A stretch of 64,000 bases of DNA, from positions 5,518,808 to 5,582,807 of the forward strand of contig NZ_CP111085.1 in the NCBI RefSeq assembly GCF_026278345.1, read 5' to 3'. The notes below the pieces were generated by a model. It did not search any database and had not been told where the DNA came from. It saw only the letters and a program-made list of their open reading frames with translations. Positions 18,602-27,854 of this stretch are shown here, one piece after another. The position numbers and the translations under genes are program-made. The DNA is from Tellurirhabdus rosea (GTDB lineage: Bacteria > Bacteroidota > Bacteroidia > Cytophagales > Spirosomataceae). The number at the start of each line of letters is the position of its first letter. Position 1 is the stretch's first letter.

Positions 18602-18637
18602 CCGGGCGGATTTCATATTAGAAAACCTCTAACAAAA

Positions 18638-18683
18638 GAACCTCCTGCCGGACCGGGGCGACCCTTTGTCCGGCAGGAGGTTC
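18638..18683. terminator. Hairpin between convergent DoxX and TonB-receptor genes
   Basis: GAACCTCCTGCCGGAC (18638-18653) and its exact complement (18668-18683) form a perfect 16-bp stem with a 14-base loop. Position between convergent genes suggests a bidirectional terminator, although the T-run is weak. Confidence 0.7.
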
Positions 18684-18748
18684 ACTCTTAAACAAGCGGC
18701 CTGATCAGGCTCCCAGCCCGGTCTACGGGACAAACACCCACGCAGGCG

Positions 18749-20815
18749 CTAGAACCGCACGCCCAGCCGTACGCCGCCCGAGAAGTTGCGCCGGGCGGAG
18801 GCGTTGTAGTACCGGCCGCCAAACGCGTTCAGGTCGTAGCCGAGGCTGTAAGTCTGGTCGAGCAGGTTGTCGCCGCTCGCGAAAGCGTCCACCGTGAAGG
18901 CCCCGAAAGCGCGCCGGAAACCGACCGTGGCGTTCAGCAGCCGCGCCACCTCCGACTGGACCGTGTTGGCATCAGTCAGCGGAAATCTGTCGATAAACTG
19001 CTGGGTCACGTGGGCGTAAAAACCGGGCTGAATTTCAAGGTCCAGGCCGCTGACCACGACCGTCGGGGCCACACCGGTAATTCGGTTGCCCGACACATCG
19101 GCAGCTCCCTGCCGGAAGTCGCGAAAACGGTAGTTGTTCAGCGTCAGGTTATTCCAGAGCCTCGCCACCCGCAGAACCCGCCCCTCACCCGGCCGGACGA
19201 GGTCAAAGGCCAGTTGGGTTTCCAGACCCAGTTGTTCGGTTCGTCCGGCGTTGACAAAAAACTCGGACCCGTCTTCCGTCGTGCGCCGCGTGATGGATTC
19301 CCGCAGGGCAAACCGGTAAGCGGCCACGTCGAATTGCAAGCGGTCCAGAATCCGGCCCCGAAGGCCGATTTCAGCGTTAACGCCCCGCTCGGCTTGCAAG
19401 GTCGTGTTGAACGTCCGCTCGGACGGGCGGATTTCGGCGACCGTCGGGGCGGAATAGCCCGTACTCAGGCTGCCAAAAACCGACATTGTCTCTCCGATTT
19501 TCTTTAGTAACGCAACGCGGGGCAGCCAGACCGGCTCAAACGCCCGGGTCTGGGTCCGGACCGGCACCGTGGAAAAGCGCGTAAACCCGTAGGCCACCTC
19601 GTTGCGGCTCAGGCCCAGCGTCAACCGGAAACCCAGCGGCAGGTCGGTTTCCGTCTGGGCAAACAGCACCGACTGGGTGGCTTTCAGTTCGTCGTCGGTT
19701 TGCAGCGTATCCAGGACGCCCCGCCGGTTGCCGTAGTTGCGGGTAATCGTAAAGTTATGCTGCCATTCAGCCCCGAAAGTCAGCACGGTCGGCAGGCGTT
19801 CTGTCAGCAGTTGAACCTGGGTGGTTGTGCGGCCCCCGACACCCTGATCGGCCCGTTTTTCGTAGTTGGTGATAAACGGATTGGCGAAATCGACCAGCGA
19901 GCCGTACAGTACGGTCGTGTTCTGCACCCGCTGGCTGAACCGGTACAGGTGTGAAACGCCCAGATACCCCGTTTTCTGGTAAATGCCCGCCTGCTGGTCC
20001 ACACTGCCCGGCACGGTCCGCGTAGACGGACGCGCCTGCCGCGGATCGGCCCGGTACTGTGCTTCGTTCAGCCCGCCCGGCGTCCGGTAATTCAGGTCGG
20101 AATAAAAGCCCAGCACCGAAATCGACTGGTCGGGGCTCACCCGGAAGGTCGCCATCAGGTTCAGGTTGTCGTGAACGGCGCTGCTGTTCTGCCGGTAGCC
20201 GTCGCTTTGCAGATGGTTGTAATTCAGCGAAAGGGCATTATTTCCCTTGCCGCTCTGTACCGTCCACTGGTGACCAAAGAGTCCGTACGAACCCGCCAGC
20301 GTCCCGACTTCGGCGCGGCCCGCTCCGGCTGGCACGTTCAATCCCGAAAGCAGCAGCGTACCGCCCGTTCCGGCTCCGTAAAGGCTGCCTGCCGGGCCCT
20401 TAATTACTTCCACACGCCCAAGAGAGCGGATATCGATGGCATTCAGGTAGGTATTGCCGCCCGCATCGGTCAGGGGCAGGTCGTTCCAGTACACCTTGAC
20501 GTTGCGCACCCCGAACGGCGACCGGAGCGAGCTGCCCCGGATGCTCAGCCGGTAGCTGCCCGGCGAGCGTTCTTCCATCCGGACACCGGGCAGGGTATTC
20601 ATGGCGGGCACCAGCGTGGGCGTTCCGGCAAAGCGTTGTTGTAAATCCCGGCGGCCGAGCAGGTTCACCGGCGCGGCCGTTTCGAGCAGTCGGCGGTTGC
20701 TTTCAAAAGCGCGGACCGTCACCTCGTTCAGGCGAAGCGTATCGGTTTCCAGCGTCTGGGCGTGTCCCGTTACGGAGAGAAGCAGGGCGAAAAAAGGAAA
20801 TGTGGCTTTAAGCAT
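18749..20815 (-). CDS. TonB-dependent outer-membrane receptor
   Basis: 688 residues from the ATG at 20815, where the signal peptide MLKATFPFFALLLSVTGHAQ starts. A plug domain follows (TLPGVRMEERSPGSYRLSIRG, VEVIKGPAGSLYGAGTGGT), then a 22-strand-type barrel ending GVRLGVRF. There is no CarboxypepD repeat or STN domain, so it resembles iron-chelate or vitamin receptors rather than SusC. The substrate cannot be named. A TACCTTTG -7 box lies 18 bases upstream. Confidence 0.9.
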   Translation of the reverse strand: MLKATFPFFALLLSVTGHAQTLETDTLRLNEVTVRAFESNRRLLETAAPVNLLGRRDLQQRFAGTPTLVPAMNTLPGVRMEERSPGSYRLSIRGSSLRSPFGVRNVKVYWNDLPLTDAGGNTYLNAIDIRSLGRVEVIKGPAGSLYGAGTGGTLLLSGLNVPAGAGRAEVGTLAGSYGLFGHQWTVQSGKGNNALSLNYNHLQSDGYRQNSSAVHDNLNLMATFRVSPDQSISVLGFYSDLNYRTPGGLNEAQYRADPRQARPSTRTVPGSVDQQAGIYQKTGYLGVSHLYRFSQRVQNTTVLYGSLVDFANPFITNYEKRADQGVGGRTTTQVQLLTERLPTVLTFGAEWQHNFTITRNYGNRRGVLDTLQTDDELKATQSVLFAQTETDLPLGFRLTLGLSRNEVAYGFTRFSTVPVRTQTRAFEPVWLPRVALLKKIGETMSVFGSLSTGYSAPTVAEIRPSERTFNTTLQAERGVNAEIGLRGRILDRLQFDVAAYRFALRESITRRTTEDGSEFFVNAGRTEQLGLETQLAFDLVRPGEGRVLRVARLWNNLTLNNYRFRDFRQGAADVSGNRITGVAPTVVVSGLDLEIQPGFYAHVTQQFIDRFPLTDANTVQSEVARLLNATVGFRRAFGAFTVDAFASGDNLLDQTYSLGYDLNAFGGRYYNASARRNFSGGVRLGVRF

Positions 20816-20832
20816 ACAGGTTAAGATTCCCG

Positions 20833-20840
20833 CAAAGGTA
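20833..20840 (-). promoter_or_regulatory. -7 box of the TonB receptor gene
   Basis: TACCTTTG on the minus strand, an exact TAnnTTTG match, which also supports the start at 20815 over the upstream frame. Confidence 0.5.
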
Positions 20841-21197
20841 GGCAGAAAGCGGGGTCGGACGGACGGCGGCGGTGGCTTTTCGCTTTTCCTGCACACCGCC
20901 TTTGGGCATTCGTCTTTGGCATCGCGCCCGCTAGTGCCCCCTTTACCGGGGAAAATCTCCGATTCCTTCGGGATTCAATGACTTCACCCCGATTTAGTCC
21001 CGGCCAGCCCTATCACGTATATTGTATTGTCAATAGTCCAATGATCGCCCGCGATTGGAAGATAACCCGGTGTCGATCAGACCGTACAGGGCTTTAGGGC
21101 GGAATTGTTGGTTACTTGACGATTTTTTTCAATCTTTCGGCGAGCGGCAAACTTGCTTTTATTGGCGAGTTATCTGCCGTTACATAACCACTCTGCT
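20841..21197. other. Non-coding gap entering an AT-richer segment
   Basis: No gene or RNA is recognised. Base composition shifts from GC-rich to visibly AT-richer around 20990, marking the left border of the small-gene run. The last 40 bases contain GGCGAGTTATCTGCC and other palindromic pieces like those in the later spacers. Confidence 0.4.
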
Positions 21198-21652
21198 ATG
21201 GGGCTGTTTGATTTATTTAAGAAGCCAGCAATTGTAAACGATGACTTTTTTGGTGCTTTACGTTTGGTAGACTTTAAAGATGCTTCAAAAGGCTACTTCG
21301 AAGGCAAAGGGCATTTTGCTCCGACTGGCAATGACATTGAATATATCATACAGGCTGACAAAAATGGCCCGACCAACGAACAAAAGCAATTCTATCGGGA
21401 TTTACAGTCCAACTTCAATCAGACATTGACAAAATTAAACCATTGATCGAGGACGAGTTTCGCAACTGGAAAGAAGAGTTTGTAATTGAAGATTTCAATA
21501 AAGAGTTTGAACTTGTCTGTATTACGATTCCCTGTATTGAGATCAGACCATGGACATGGAACATGGTTTTTACGACCGTTCATGACGAAAGTCACCATGT
21601 AACAGTAGACTTTATCGACTATAAAGCTAATGGAATATTAATAGATGGATAA
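21198..21652 (+). pseudogene. Small hypothetical protein, split by a -1 frameshift
   Basis: The first frame (ATG 21198) encodes MGLFDLFKKPAIVNDDFFG and stops at 21446 after 82 codons. The -1 frame continues sensibly: DIDKIKPLIEDEFRNWKEEF, then CITIPCIEIRPWTWNM, to a stop at 21652. Together they would give a protein of about 150 residues of a type I do not recognise. The switch falls near 21421-21440. A one-base deletion is simplest; ribosomal slippage at ATTAAAC (21434-21440) is possible but the site is not canonical. Confidence 0.6.
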
Positions 21653-21751
21653 TACTAAAGGCAGGTACCAAGGTTTTCTCAATGTACAGGTTAAAGGATA
21701 TGCGCCAAATAATAGGACACAATTGAACTAAGGCAATAAAGTTAAGTTGAC

Positions 21752-21817
21752 GTAATACTAATGCCGATACGTCGGCAAGCCCTGTTCGTGACCTGCATTC
21801 AAAAGCCAACGTATTAC
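21752..21817. repeat. Palindromic spacer before kptA
   Basis: GTAATAC (21752-21758) pairs with GTATTAC (21811-21817), and GCCGA (21763-21767) with TCGGC (21772-21776). The stem-loop lies in the 192-base gap between the broken small gene and kptA and recalls recombination sites of gene cassettes; no integrase is in the window. Confidence 0.4.
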
Positions 21818-21844
21818 TGTTGATTTTTTCAGAGTTTGACAGAA

Positions 21845-22405
21845 ATGATAAGCGATAAGGAGCTAACCAGGATTAGCAAATTTTTAAGTTTTGTATTAAG
21901 ACACCAACCCGCAGCAATTGGGATTCAACTTGATCAAAATGGCTGGGCAGACGTCAATGATCTCATTCAAAAAGCAAACGCCCACGGAATACGGTTCGAC
22001 AGAGAAACTTTAAATCACCTCGTTGCAACGAACTCAAAGAAACGATTTGCTTTTAACGATACCTATGAAAGGATTCGAGCCAGCCAGGGGCATTCATTTG
22101 ACATTGAGTTAGGAAATAATAGCCAAAAGCCTCCCCAAATACTATTTCATGGAACAAGCGAAAATTCCGTTCAATCAATACTTGACTCAGGACTTAAAAA
22201 GCAAAGCAGGCAGTATGTTCATTTGAGTAGGGACTCAGAAACTGCAATCAAGGTTGGGCAACGGCATGGAAAGCCCGTTGTGCTTAGAGTGTTTGCGGAG
22301 GAAATGTACAATGAAAATTTTCAATTCTTCCTTTCAGACAATGGTGTCTGGTTGACGGACAATGTGCCGGCAAAGTATTTGAATCGATATAACGAGAGAG
22401 ATTAA
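21845..22405 (+). CDS. kptA: RNA 2'-phosphotransferase (Tpt1/KptA)
   Basis: 186 residues from the ATG at 21845; a TTG at 21836 is also in frame. The N-terminal winged helix reads KFLSFVLRHQPAAIGIQLD and GWADVNDLI. The ART-like domain follows with LFHGTSENSVQSIL, QYVHLSRDSETAIKVGQRHG and VVLRV. The family transfers a 2'-phosphate from RNA to NAD+, giving ADP-ribose 1'',2''-cyclic phosphate. Its bacterial role is unclear, perhaps RNA repair or removal of 2'-phosphates. AT-richer than the flanking core genes, it is likely acquired. Confidence 0.92.
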   Translation: MISDKELTRISKFLSFVLRHQPAAIGIQLDQNGWADVNDLIQKANAHGIRFDRETLNHLVATNSKKRFAFNDTYERIRASQGHSFDIELGNNSQKPPQILFHGTSENSVQSILDSGLKKQSRQYVHLSRDSETAIKVGQRHGKPVVLRVFAEEMYNENFQFFLSDNGVWLTDNVPAKYLNRYNERD

Positions 22406-22694
22406 CAGCAGGCACATCGGGTTTGCAACATGGTGTTGATAATCAAGTACAAAAAAATGATTATTAATTAACCTTTTTAATAAATTCAAATTGATGGAAC
22501 ATAGAATACCACAACATCGCAAAGCCGTTTCACTTCACCGGTAAGCGGAAAGAAAGACCGTAAATTTAAATAACTGCCAATTGATTTGATGTAAAAAAGA
22601 AATCAAATTCAATAATTTTGACACCTGCGATAGCCTTTTGTTGAGGTTTCGCGGTTAATACAATCACGGGATAAACAATAACAACAATAACAAA

Positions 22695-23063
22695 ATGAAG
22701 AGAGTAACAGGAATAGGGGGCGTTTTCTTTAAATGCAAAGACCCAAAAGCAGCAACAGAATGGTACCAGAAACACCTTGGGCTTGACACTAATCCTTACG
22801 GTGCGACTTTTGAGTGGTATGAAAGTCCAGACAGCACCAAAAAGGCTCAAACGCAATGGACACCTTTTGCACAAGATTCAACGTACTTTGATCAGGACTT
22901 CATGATAAATTATCGAGTAGAAAACCTGGAAGCACTTGTTGACGAACTAAAAAAAGAAGGAGTAACAATAGTGGACAAAATTGAAACTTACGACTATGGC
23001 AAGTTTATCCACATTCTTGACGGAGAAGGAAACAAAATTCAACTTTGGGAAGCAACTGACTAA
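22695..23063 (+). CDS. VOC (glyoxalase/bleomycin-resistance fold) protein
   Basis: 122 residues: two beta-alpha-beta-beta-beta units, starting VTGIGGVFFKCKDPKAATEWYQKHLG and ending FIHILDGEGNKIQLWEA with the usual C-terminal metal-ligand Glu. Members range from glyoxalases to drug-binding proteins; this one cannot be assigned further. It is AT-rich, like kptA. The 289-base spacer before it holds no gene. Confidence 0.88.
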   Translation: MKRVTGIGGVFFKCKDPKAATEWYQKHLGLDTNPYGATFEWYESPDSTKKAQTQWTPFAQDSTYFDQDFMINYRVENLEALVDELKKEGVTIVDKIETYDYGKFIHILDGEGNKIQLWEATD

Positions 23064-23172
23064 GCTTACAACAAAAAATAAGCAAATTAGACGGTCGTGA
23101 AGAACGTCTAACCGCTAACAATGTGTTGGCAATAATGGACTGATAGTTGTAAACCCAACATTTGTACTTCCA
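23064..23172. repeat. Palindromic spacer between VOC and DinB genes
   Basis: TTAGACG (23087-23093) and CGTCTAA (23105-23111) form a perfect 7-bp hairpin. It is followed by CCGCTAACAATGTGTTGG and, some 25 bases on, CCCAACATTTG, an imperfect second inverted pair. The layout is cassette-spacer-like. Confidence 0.35.
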
Positions 23173-23709
23173 TTGAATACGGTTCAAAAGCTTATCCAGG
23201 ACGTAGCCATCGCCCGGACTTCATACCTCGACAACATATCCGGCCTTACCGAGATTCAGGCGGGCTGGAAGCCTGACCCTGACAGTTGGACTATCGTAGA
23301 AATCACCGAACATCTTTTCTGGGCAGAACAAGGGGGTATTCTTGGCATGTGGAAAACCCTGCACGCCGTCAGAAATGGGAGTATGGTCCGCACGTATGAT
23401 TCGATTCACAAGGACATGCCCATCGAACAGGTGGTTGATCTGACCTGGCAGCCTAAGGAAAAAGTGCCGGCCGTGGCGGCGCCCCGGCTTGGCGGCACCT
23501 TATCCTTCTGGCGGTCCTCCCTAAGCAGCCTGCAGGAAGTCCTGAGCGCATTCGGCGAAGACCTACAGGACGATGAACGGAGATTGCAGGCACACCCGCA
23601 CCCAATTTCAGGACCTTTGGATTTTCAGCAACGCATTGAATTCTTACGTTTCCACCTGAACCGGCACAACGGTCAGGTTAGTGATCTGCTTACAAAAATG
23701 CCTCACTAA
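23173..23709 (+). CDS. DinB-superfamily protein
   Basis: 178 residues. It has the DinB_2 pattern: AGWKPDPDSWTIVEITEHLFWAE in the first half and RIEFLRFHLNRHNGQVSDLL at the end, giving candidate metal histidines at HL, FH and RH. Function is unknown. No ATG is available near the N-terminus; TTG at 23173 is the only plausible start. It closes the run of small plus-strand genes, and its composition is closer to the core than kptA or VOC. Confidence 0.78.
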   Translation: MNTVQKLIQDVAIARTSYLDNISGLTEIQAGWKPDPDSWTIVEITEHLFWAEQGGILGMWKTLHAVRNGSMVRTYDSIHKDMPIEQVVDLTWQPKEKVPAVAAPRLGGTLSFWRSSLSSLQEVLSAFGEDLQDDERRLQAHPHPISGPLDFQQRIEFLRFHLNRHNGQVSDLLTKMPH

Positions 23710-23859
23710 TGATTGCTTATCCGTAAAGAAATCAAAGACCTGTCGAATTAACTTCGCCAAGTGGCCCGTTTTCAGCGTGGCCGGTGCGGACACCGGCCAC
23801 GGGCACATAATCCAATCGCCAATCCCGCGCACCTGCGGTTGGAACCGGGACGACCGGCC

Positions 23860-24510
23860 CTATTTTCCGGCCATCTCCCCGCATTTTTTCTGCACTCGCA
23901 GGGCATCTTCCTTGCCCCAGTGCGGCAGAGTTCCGCCTTGCGGGGCTTTTTCAAACAGGGCCAGCGACTGACCAATCAACTGGCAGCCGCCCGCCTTGTC
24001 GCCACCGAAGCCTTCCGGTGAGCTGAGCTTGACCTGCCCCAGAATCAGCGGCACGCGCGGGTTATCGGCGTTCGCTTTCCGGGCATCCTGCAACAGCTGC
24101 ATCGCCTGGCCGACGTACTGAGGTCCCCGGCTCATGAAATCGACGTTGATCCGGGCCAGCGCGTTCAGGGATTTCAAAACGAGCACTTCCGACTTGTCGC
24201 CCCCCACCGAATCGGCCTTCGCCGCAAAAACATCCGACTTTTCCGCCCAGAAATCGATCTTCGTCTTGTCGTCCCGATTGGCCATTCGCATGGCGCACAT
24301 GCCCGCATAATAGTACGGCAACCACTGGTTCTTTTCCGCATTGGCGATCCGTTCGAACTGGTTCATGGAGGTCTGAATGGCGGCGGCGGAGCGGGCGGTA
24401 TCAAACTGGGCCACGGCCTTTTCCATCGCCTTCTGGTACTTATCCGACTGACCGAAAGCGAAACTGACTGTAAAAATGAGGGCAAAAACGAAGGCTGAGA
24501 TGGTTTTCAT
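23860..24510 (-). CDS. Periplasmic helical-repeat protein
   Basis: 216 residues from the ATG at 24510, which starts a signal peptide (MKTISAFVFALIFTVSFAFG). The mature part is alpha-helical with TPR-like pairs (MEKAVAQFDTARSAA, WLPYYYAGMCAMRMAN, AMQLLQDARKAN). Proteins of this type often follow CarboxypepD-plug TonB receptors in Cytophagales; no function is established. It lies 85 bases after the receptor on the same strand, probably in its operon. Confidence 0.75.
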   Translation of the reverse strand: MKTISAFVFALIFTVSFAFGQSDKYQKAMEKAVAQFDTARSAAAIQTSMNQFERIANAEKNQWLPYYYAGMCAMRMANRDDKTKIDFWAEKSDVFAAKADSVGGDKSEVLVLKSLNALARINVDFMSRGPQYVGQAMQLLQDARKANADNPRVPLILGQVKLSSPEGFGGDKAGGCQLIGQSLALFEKAPQGGTLPHWGKEDALRVQKKCGEMAGK

Positions 24511-24595
24511 GATTTTGAACTGGTTATTATGGTTTGAATGGTTAATAATGGTTGAAATGGCAAAAGCAACGGAAAACAGAAAACAGAAAACCGGT

Positions 24596-26776
24596 TTACT
24601 GGGCGTTGATGATTTCCTGCCGCCGGTCGATGCCCAGGCTGGTGATGAAACCGAGGAAAATGAACGGGTTGCTGGTGGGCACAATGGCCTCGCGGCGGGC
24701 CGGGTTCGTCGCTGAGTACTGGTACCCGAACACCTGCCGGTTGCCCAGGACATTGCTGACGGTCAGCACTACCACCGAATACGTATTCTTGATTTTCGGC
24801 AGATAGGCCAGATTCAGGCCGAGGTTGTGGTAATCCATCGTCCGGTCGGTCATGAATTCAGCGACGGGCCGGTTCGGATTGGCAAACGGGCGACCCGAAG
24901 CATAGGTGTAAGTCAATCCCGCGTTGATTTTTAAGCCCGGAAAAAACCGCTTCACGACCAGCGAACCCGTATGCCGCGCCGCGAAATGGGGCCGGGCCAG
25001 CGTCGGGTAATCCAGAAACTGCCGTTTGGTGTCGAGCAGCGAGTAGGAAACCCAGTAATCCACGCCCCGCAGCGACTTCCGGTCACGCCAGAACACTTCG
25101 AAACCCCGGGCGTAGCCGTGTCCGCCGTTATCCGTCCGGTCCAGCGTCCGTACCAGACCTGAATAATTTTTGTAGAACACTTCCGTCCGGAACGTCCGGT
25201 CGCCCGTCAGGCGCTGGTAGCTAACGATGTAGTGGTTGGCGGCCGTGTAGCTCAGGTTCTGATTCTGCAACAGGAACTGGCGGTCCGGCTTCTGGAAAAA
25301 GCGTCCGTACGACAGCGACAGCAGGCCCCGTTCGTCGGTCGTATACCCCACCGAAAGCCGGGGAGCCACATTGGCCCGGTCGAGCAGGGACGAATACTCG
25401 GCCCGCAGCCCCGCCCGCACCGACAGCCGGTCGGTCAGGTACGATTCGGTTTCGACAAACGGCGCGGCGTAATGGTCCGTAAAACCGGTATTGTTGCGCC
25501 GCTCAGTAACGTACTGGTATTCGCCGCCGATAAAAAGCCGCGTCCGGTGCAGCACCAGTTTGGAGAAAACCGCCCGCCCCTGCCCCAGCGTCGATTCGTC
25601 CGTAGTAGCCAGGCTGGAATCGGGCCGAACCCCGTTTTCGAACCGCAGTCCAACCCGTGTCTGGTCCCGGTTATAGCCGTACGACGCGCCGGCCTGCAGC
25701 TTCCAGCCATTTTTCAGCGGCTGCCGGTAGGTCAGGTTGCTGTAGAGATTCTGGTTGGTCAGGCCAATCCGGTTGGTTACGCCGGCATAGTCCAGGTTAT
25801 CCCGGTCGAGGCCCATGCGGCTGTATCCGCCGTTGACGAACGCTTTCAGGACGCCGCCGGATTGGGTTTTACGGCGGAGAAAGACATTACCGTCCCAGAA
25901 CTGCGGATTGCGGGTAAAGCGAACGACACCGGGGTCGATAGCCCGATACAGGTTCAGATTGGTATGCTGAAGCCCGCCGCCGAAAACGGTGTTCCGGTCG
26001 CGGCTGAGCTGCTGCACCGTGCCGCTGGCCAGCACCGGCGAAATCATGAATTCGGCACTGCTTTTGGTCGGCACATCCTCCGTCTCCAGCATCACCGCGG
26101 CCGAAAGCGCCTGCCCATACTGCGCCGAATAACCGCCCGTCGTGAAGAACGTGCCTTTGAACATGCCCGGCACAAAACGGCTGCGGGTGGAAAGGTTGGT
26201 CGGGCCGCTCTGGTTGAAATTGGCCACCTGCAGGCCGTCGATAAACACCTTTGTTTCGGTTCCGGTCCCGCCCCGGACAAACAGGTCCCCGCTCTCGCCC
26301 ACCGCCTGCGCACCCGGCAGGGCTTTGAGGGCCGAATTGACGTTTCCGTCCGTGGCCGTGGTCAGAATGTCCTGCGGCGACAGGGTGGTAAATTTATTCT
26401 TATCGTTGAGGTCGAAGAGCCGCGGGCGGACCACCACGTCGTTCAACGAAAACGCTTTGGTCGTAAAGACGACGTTCAGGCGCAGCGGCTTGCCGGCTTC
26501 CAGCGTGACGTTCTGCACCACATCCACAAACCCGCCGACTTTGGCCGACAGCGTGAAGGGGCCGGTCTCTTCGGTTTCAAAATGAAACTCCCCTTTCTCG
26601 TTGGTCGTGGCTCCGTCGTAGGTGCCATCGAGTGTGATGCTGACGCCCGGGAGCGGCCGGATGCCGTTGTAGGTCGCCTTCCCCGAAACCGTAATCCGGG
26701 TCTGGGCGAAGAGTTCATAAGGCCGGATCAGCAGAGCGGCCAGAACGACGAGGAGGGTAATTGTAAGGCGAATCAT
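24596..26776 (-). CDS. TonB-dependent receptor with carboxypeptidase-like regulatory domain
   Basis: 726 residues from the ATG at 26776 (signal peptide MIRLTITLLVVLAALLIRPYE). Residues 25-110 form a CarboxypepD_reg beta-sandwich (ITVSGKATYNGIRPLPGVSI, TNEKGEFHFE). A plug follows (ALKALPGAQAVGESGDLFVRG, FIDGLQVANFNQ), then a long barrel. It is not SusC-like and has no SusD neighbour, so the ligand is unknown. Four GGGAC repeats about 20 bases apart sit just upstream, next to the LytTR regulator gene, which is the likely controller. Confidence 0.9.
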   Translation of the reverse strand: MIRLTITLLVVLAALLIRPYELFAQTRITVSGKATYNGIRPLPGVSITLDGTYDGATTNEKGEFHFETEETGPFTLSAKVGGFVDVVQNVTLEAGKPLRLNVVFTTKAFSLNDVVVRPRLFDLNDKNKFTTLSPQDILTTATDGNVNSALKALPGAQAVGESGDLFVRGGTGTETKVFIDGLQVANFNQSGPTNLSTRSRFVPGMFKGTFFTTGGYSAQYGQALSAAVMLETEDVPTKSSAEFMISPVLASGTVQQLSRDRNTVFGGGLQHTNLNLYRAIDPGVVRFTRNPQFWDGNVFLRRKTQSGGVLKAFVNGGYSRMGLDRDNLDYAGVTNRIGLTNQNLYSNLTYRQPLKNGWKLQAGASYGYNRDQTRVGLRFENGVRPDSSLATTDESTLGQGRAVFSKLVLHRTRLFIGGEYQYVTERRNNTGFTDHYAAPFVETESYLTDRLSVRAGLRAEYSSLLDRANVAPRLSVGYTTDERGLLSLSYGRFFQKPDRQFLLQNQNLSYTAANHYIVSYQRLTGDRTFRTEVFYKNYSGLVRTLDRTDNGGHGYARGFEVFWRDRKSLRGVDYWVSYSLLDTKRQFLDYPTLARPHFAARHTGSLVVKRFFPGLKINAGLTYTYASGRPFANPNRPVAEFMTDRTMDYHNLGLNLAYLPKIKNTYSVVVLTVSNVLGNRQVFGYQYSATNPARREAIVPTSNPFIFLGFITSLGIDRRQEIINAQ

Positions 26777-26848
26777 AAAAGTCAACGAGTGCGGTTGGTG
26801 AATCGTTGACCCAAAATTGGGGAGCCGGGAAGCCTCCCGCAAGAGCGT

Positions 26849-26913
26849 GGGACGCTTGACAAACGGGAAGGGACAAATGTACGTTTTTTGGGACGAAACG
26901 CACATTTTGGGAC
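26849..26913 (-). promoter_or_regulatory. Four phased GGGAC direct repeats, candidate LytTR operator
   Basis: GGGAC occurs at 26849, 26870, 26890 and 26909, spaced 21, 20 and 19 bases, i.e. two helical turns. On the minus strand the best two copies share TTCGTCCCAAAA. They lie 70-140 bases before the TonB receptor ATG; a -7-like CAATTTTG (26812-26819) lies between. LytTR proteins bind direct repeats about two turns apart, and the LytTR gene ends 11 bases away. Confidence 0.6.
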
Positions 26914-26923
26914 GAATGGGAAG

Positions 26924-27793
26924 CTACGAAAGTGCCTGCATCCGCTCGTCAAACGCCTCCAGGTACGAACGGGAGACCGGAATCTGCCGCTGCGAGCCGC
27001 TCAGGGTAAGCTGGTAACCGCGGGCGTTTCCCTCCGTTTTCTCGACCGCTTTCAGGTTGATGATAAACGCCCGGTGGCAGCGCAGAAACTGCGGCTGGTT
27101 GGCCAGTGCCTCCTCGATTTCTTTGAGGGTGCTGCGGAGCGTGGCCGTTTGGGGAAACATGAAATTCAGGTAGTGGACCTCCACATAATTCCCGGTGGAT
27201 TCGACGTACAACAGTTGATTCGGGAGCAGGCTCAGTCGCTCTTTACCGTTAGTGGAAACCAGTTCCAGGACCTCGGGCATCTCGTCGGCCACTTCCGGAA
27301 CCGGGTGGTGAAGCCGGTCGATCTGCTCGTTGGCCGTCCGGGCGTGTTCGATGTTCCGTTTCAGGCGCCGCCGTTCCATGAGCAGTACACCGAGGGTAAT
27401 CGGAAAAAAGCCAATCACCGTTACGTACACGTACATGGCCCAGAATGGCGGGCGACTCTGGTTTAGGGCCCACAACAGCGTCTGGTTGACCGCCGAAATG
27501 CACAAAAGCACAAACAGCGTGTGCAGAATCTGCCGCCACACGGTCCAACTTTCTTCATTGTAAATACGGGGCAGTAGAGCCGGAATCAGGCAGTTGGCCA
27601 GAACCGTGGCCGCAAAACAGCCCAATCCAAAGAGGCCCGCACTGAGCACCCGGCTCGCGTCCGGCGGACCACCGAGAAAAAACAGGAGCAACGCCACGTA
27701 AAACCCCGCCTGCAGCGCCAGCCGAAACTGATAACGGAAACTGAAGTCTTCGGCTAACGGGCGGTTAAAAAACTGGCTGATTTTGGTAAGCAT
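26924..27793 (-). CDS. Membrane-anchored LytTR transcription regulator
   Basis: 289 residues from the ATG at 27793; the longer frame would begin with TTG next to the preceding gene. The N-terminal half has four hydrophobic helices (FRLALQAGFYVALLLFFLGG to MYVYVTVIGFFPITLGVLLM). A short basic/coiled linker follows, then a C-terminal LytTR DNA-binding domain (LLYVESTGNYVEVHYL, FLRCHRAFIINLKAVEK, IPVSRSYLEAF). There is no receiver domain, so it is a one-component membrane regulator. Target: probably the adjacent GGGAC repeats and TonB receptor operon. Confidence 0.88.
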   Translation of the reverse strand: MLTKISQFFNRPLAEDFSFRYQFRLALQAGFYVALLLFFLGGPPDASRVLSAGLFGLGCFAATVLANCLIPALLPRIYNEESWTVWRQILHTLFVLLCISAVNQTLLWALNQSRPPFWAMYVYVTVIGFFPITLGVLLMERRRLKRNIEHARTANEQIDRLHHPVPEVADEMPEVLELVSTNGKERLSLLPNQLLYVESTGNYVEVHYLNFMFPQTATLRSTLKEIEEALANQPQFLRCHRAFIINLKAVEKTEGNARGYQLTLSGSQRQIPVSRSYLEAFDERMQALS

Positions 27794-27854
27794 GAGTCGG
27801 AAAAACCCGTTGTACGGGCGGCGCAATATACGCTGAAAGCGGCGTTTGCCCAAT

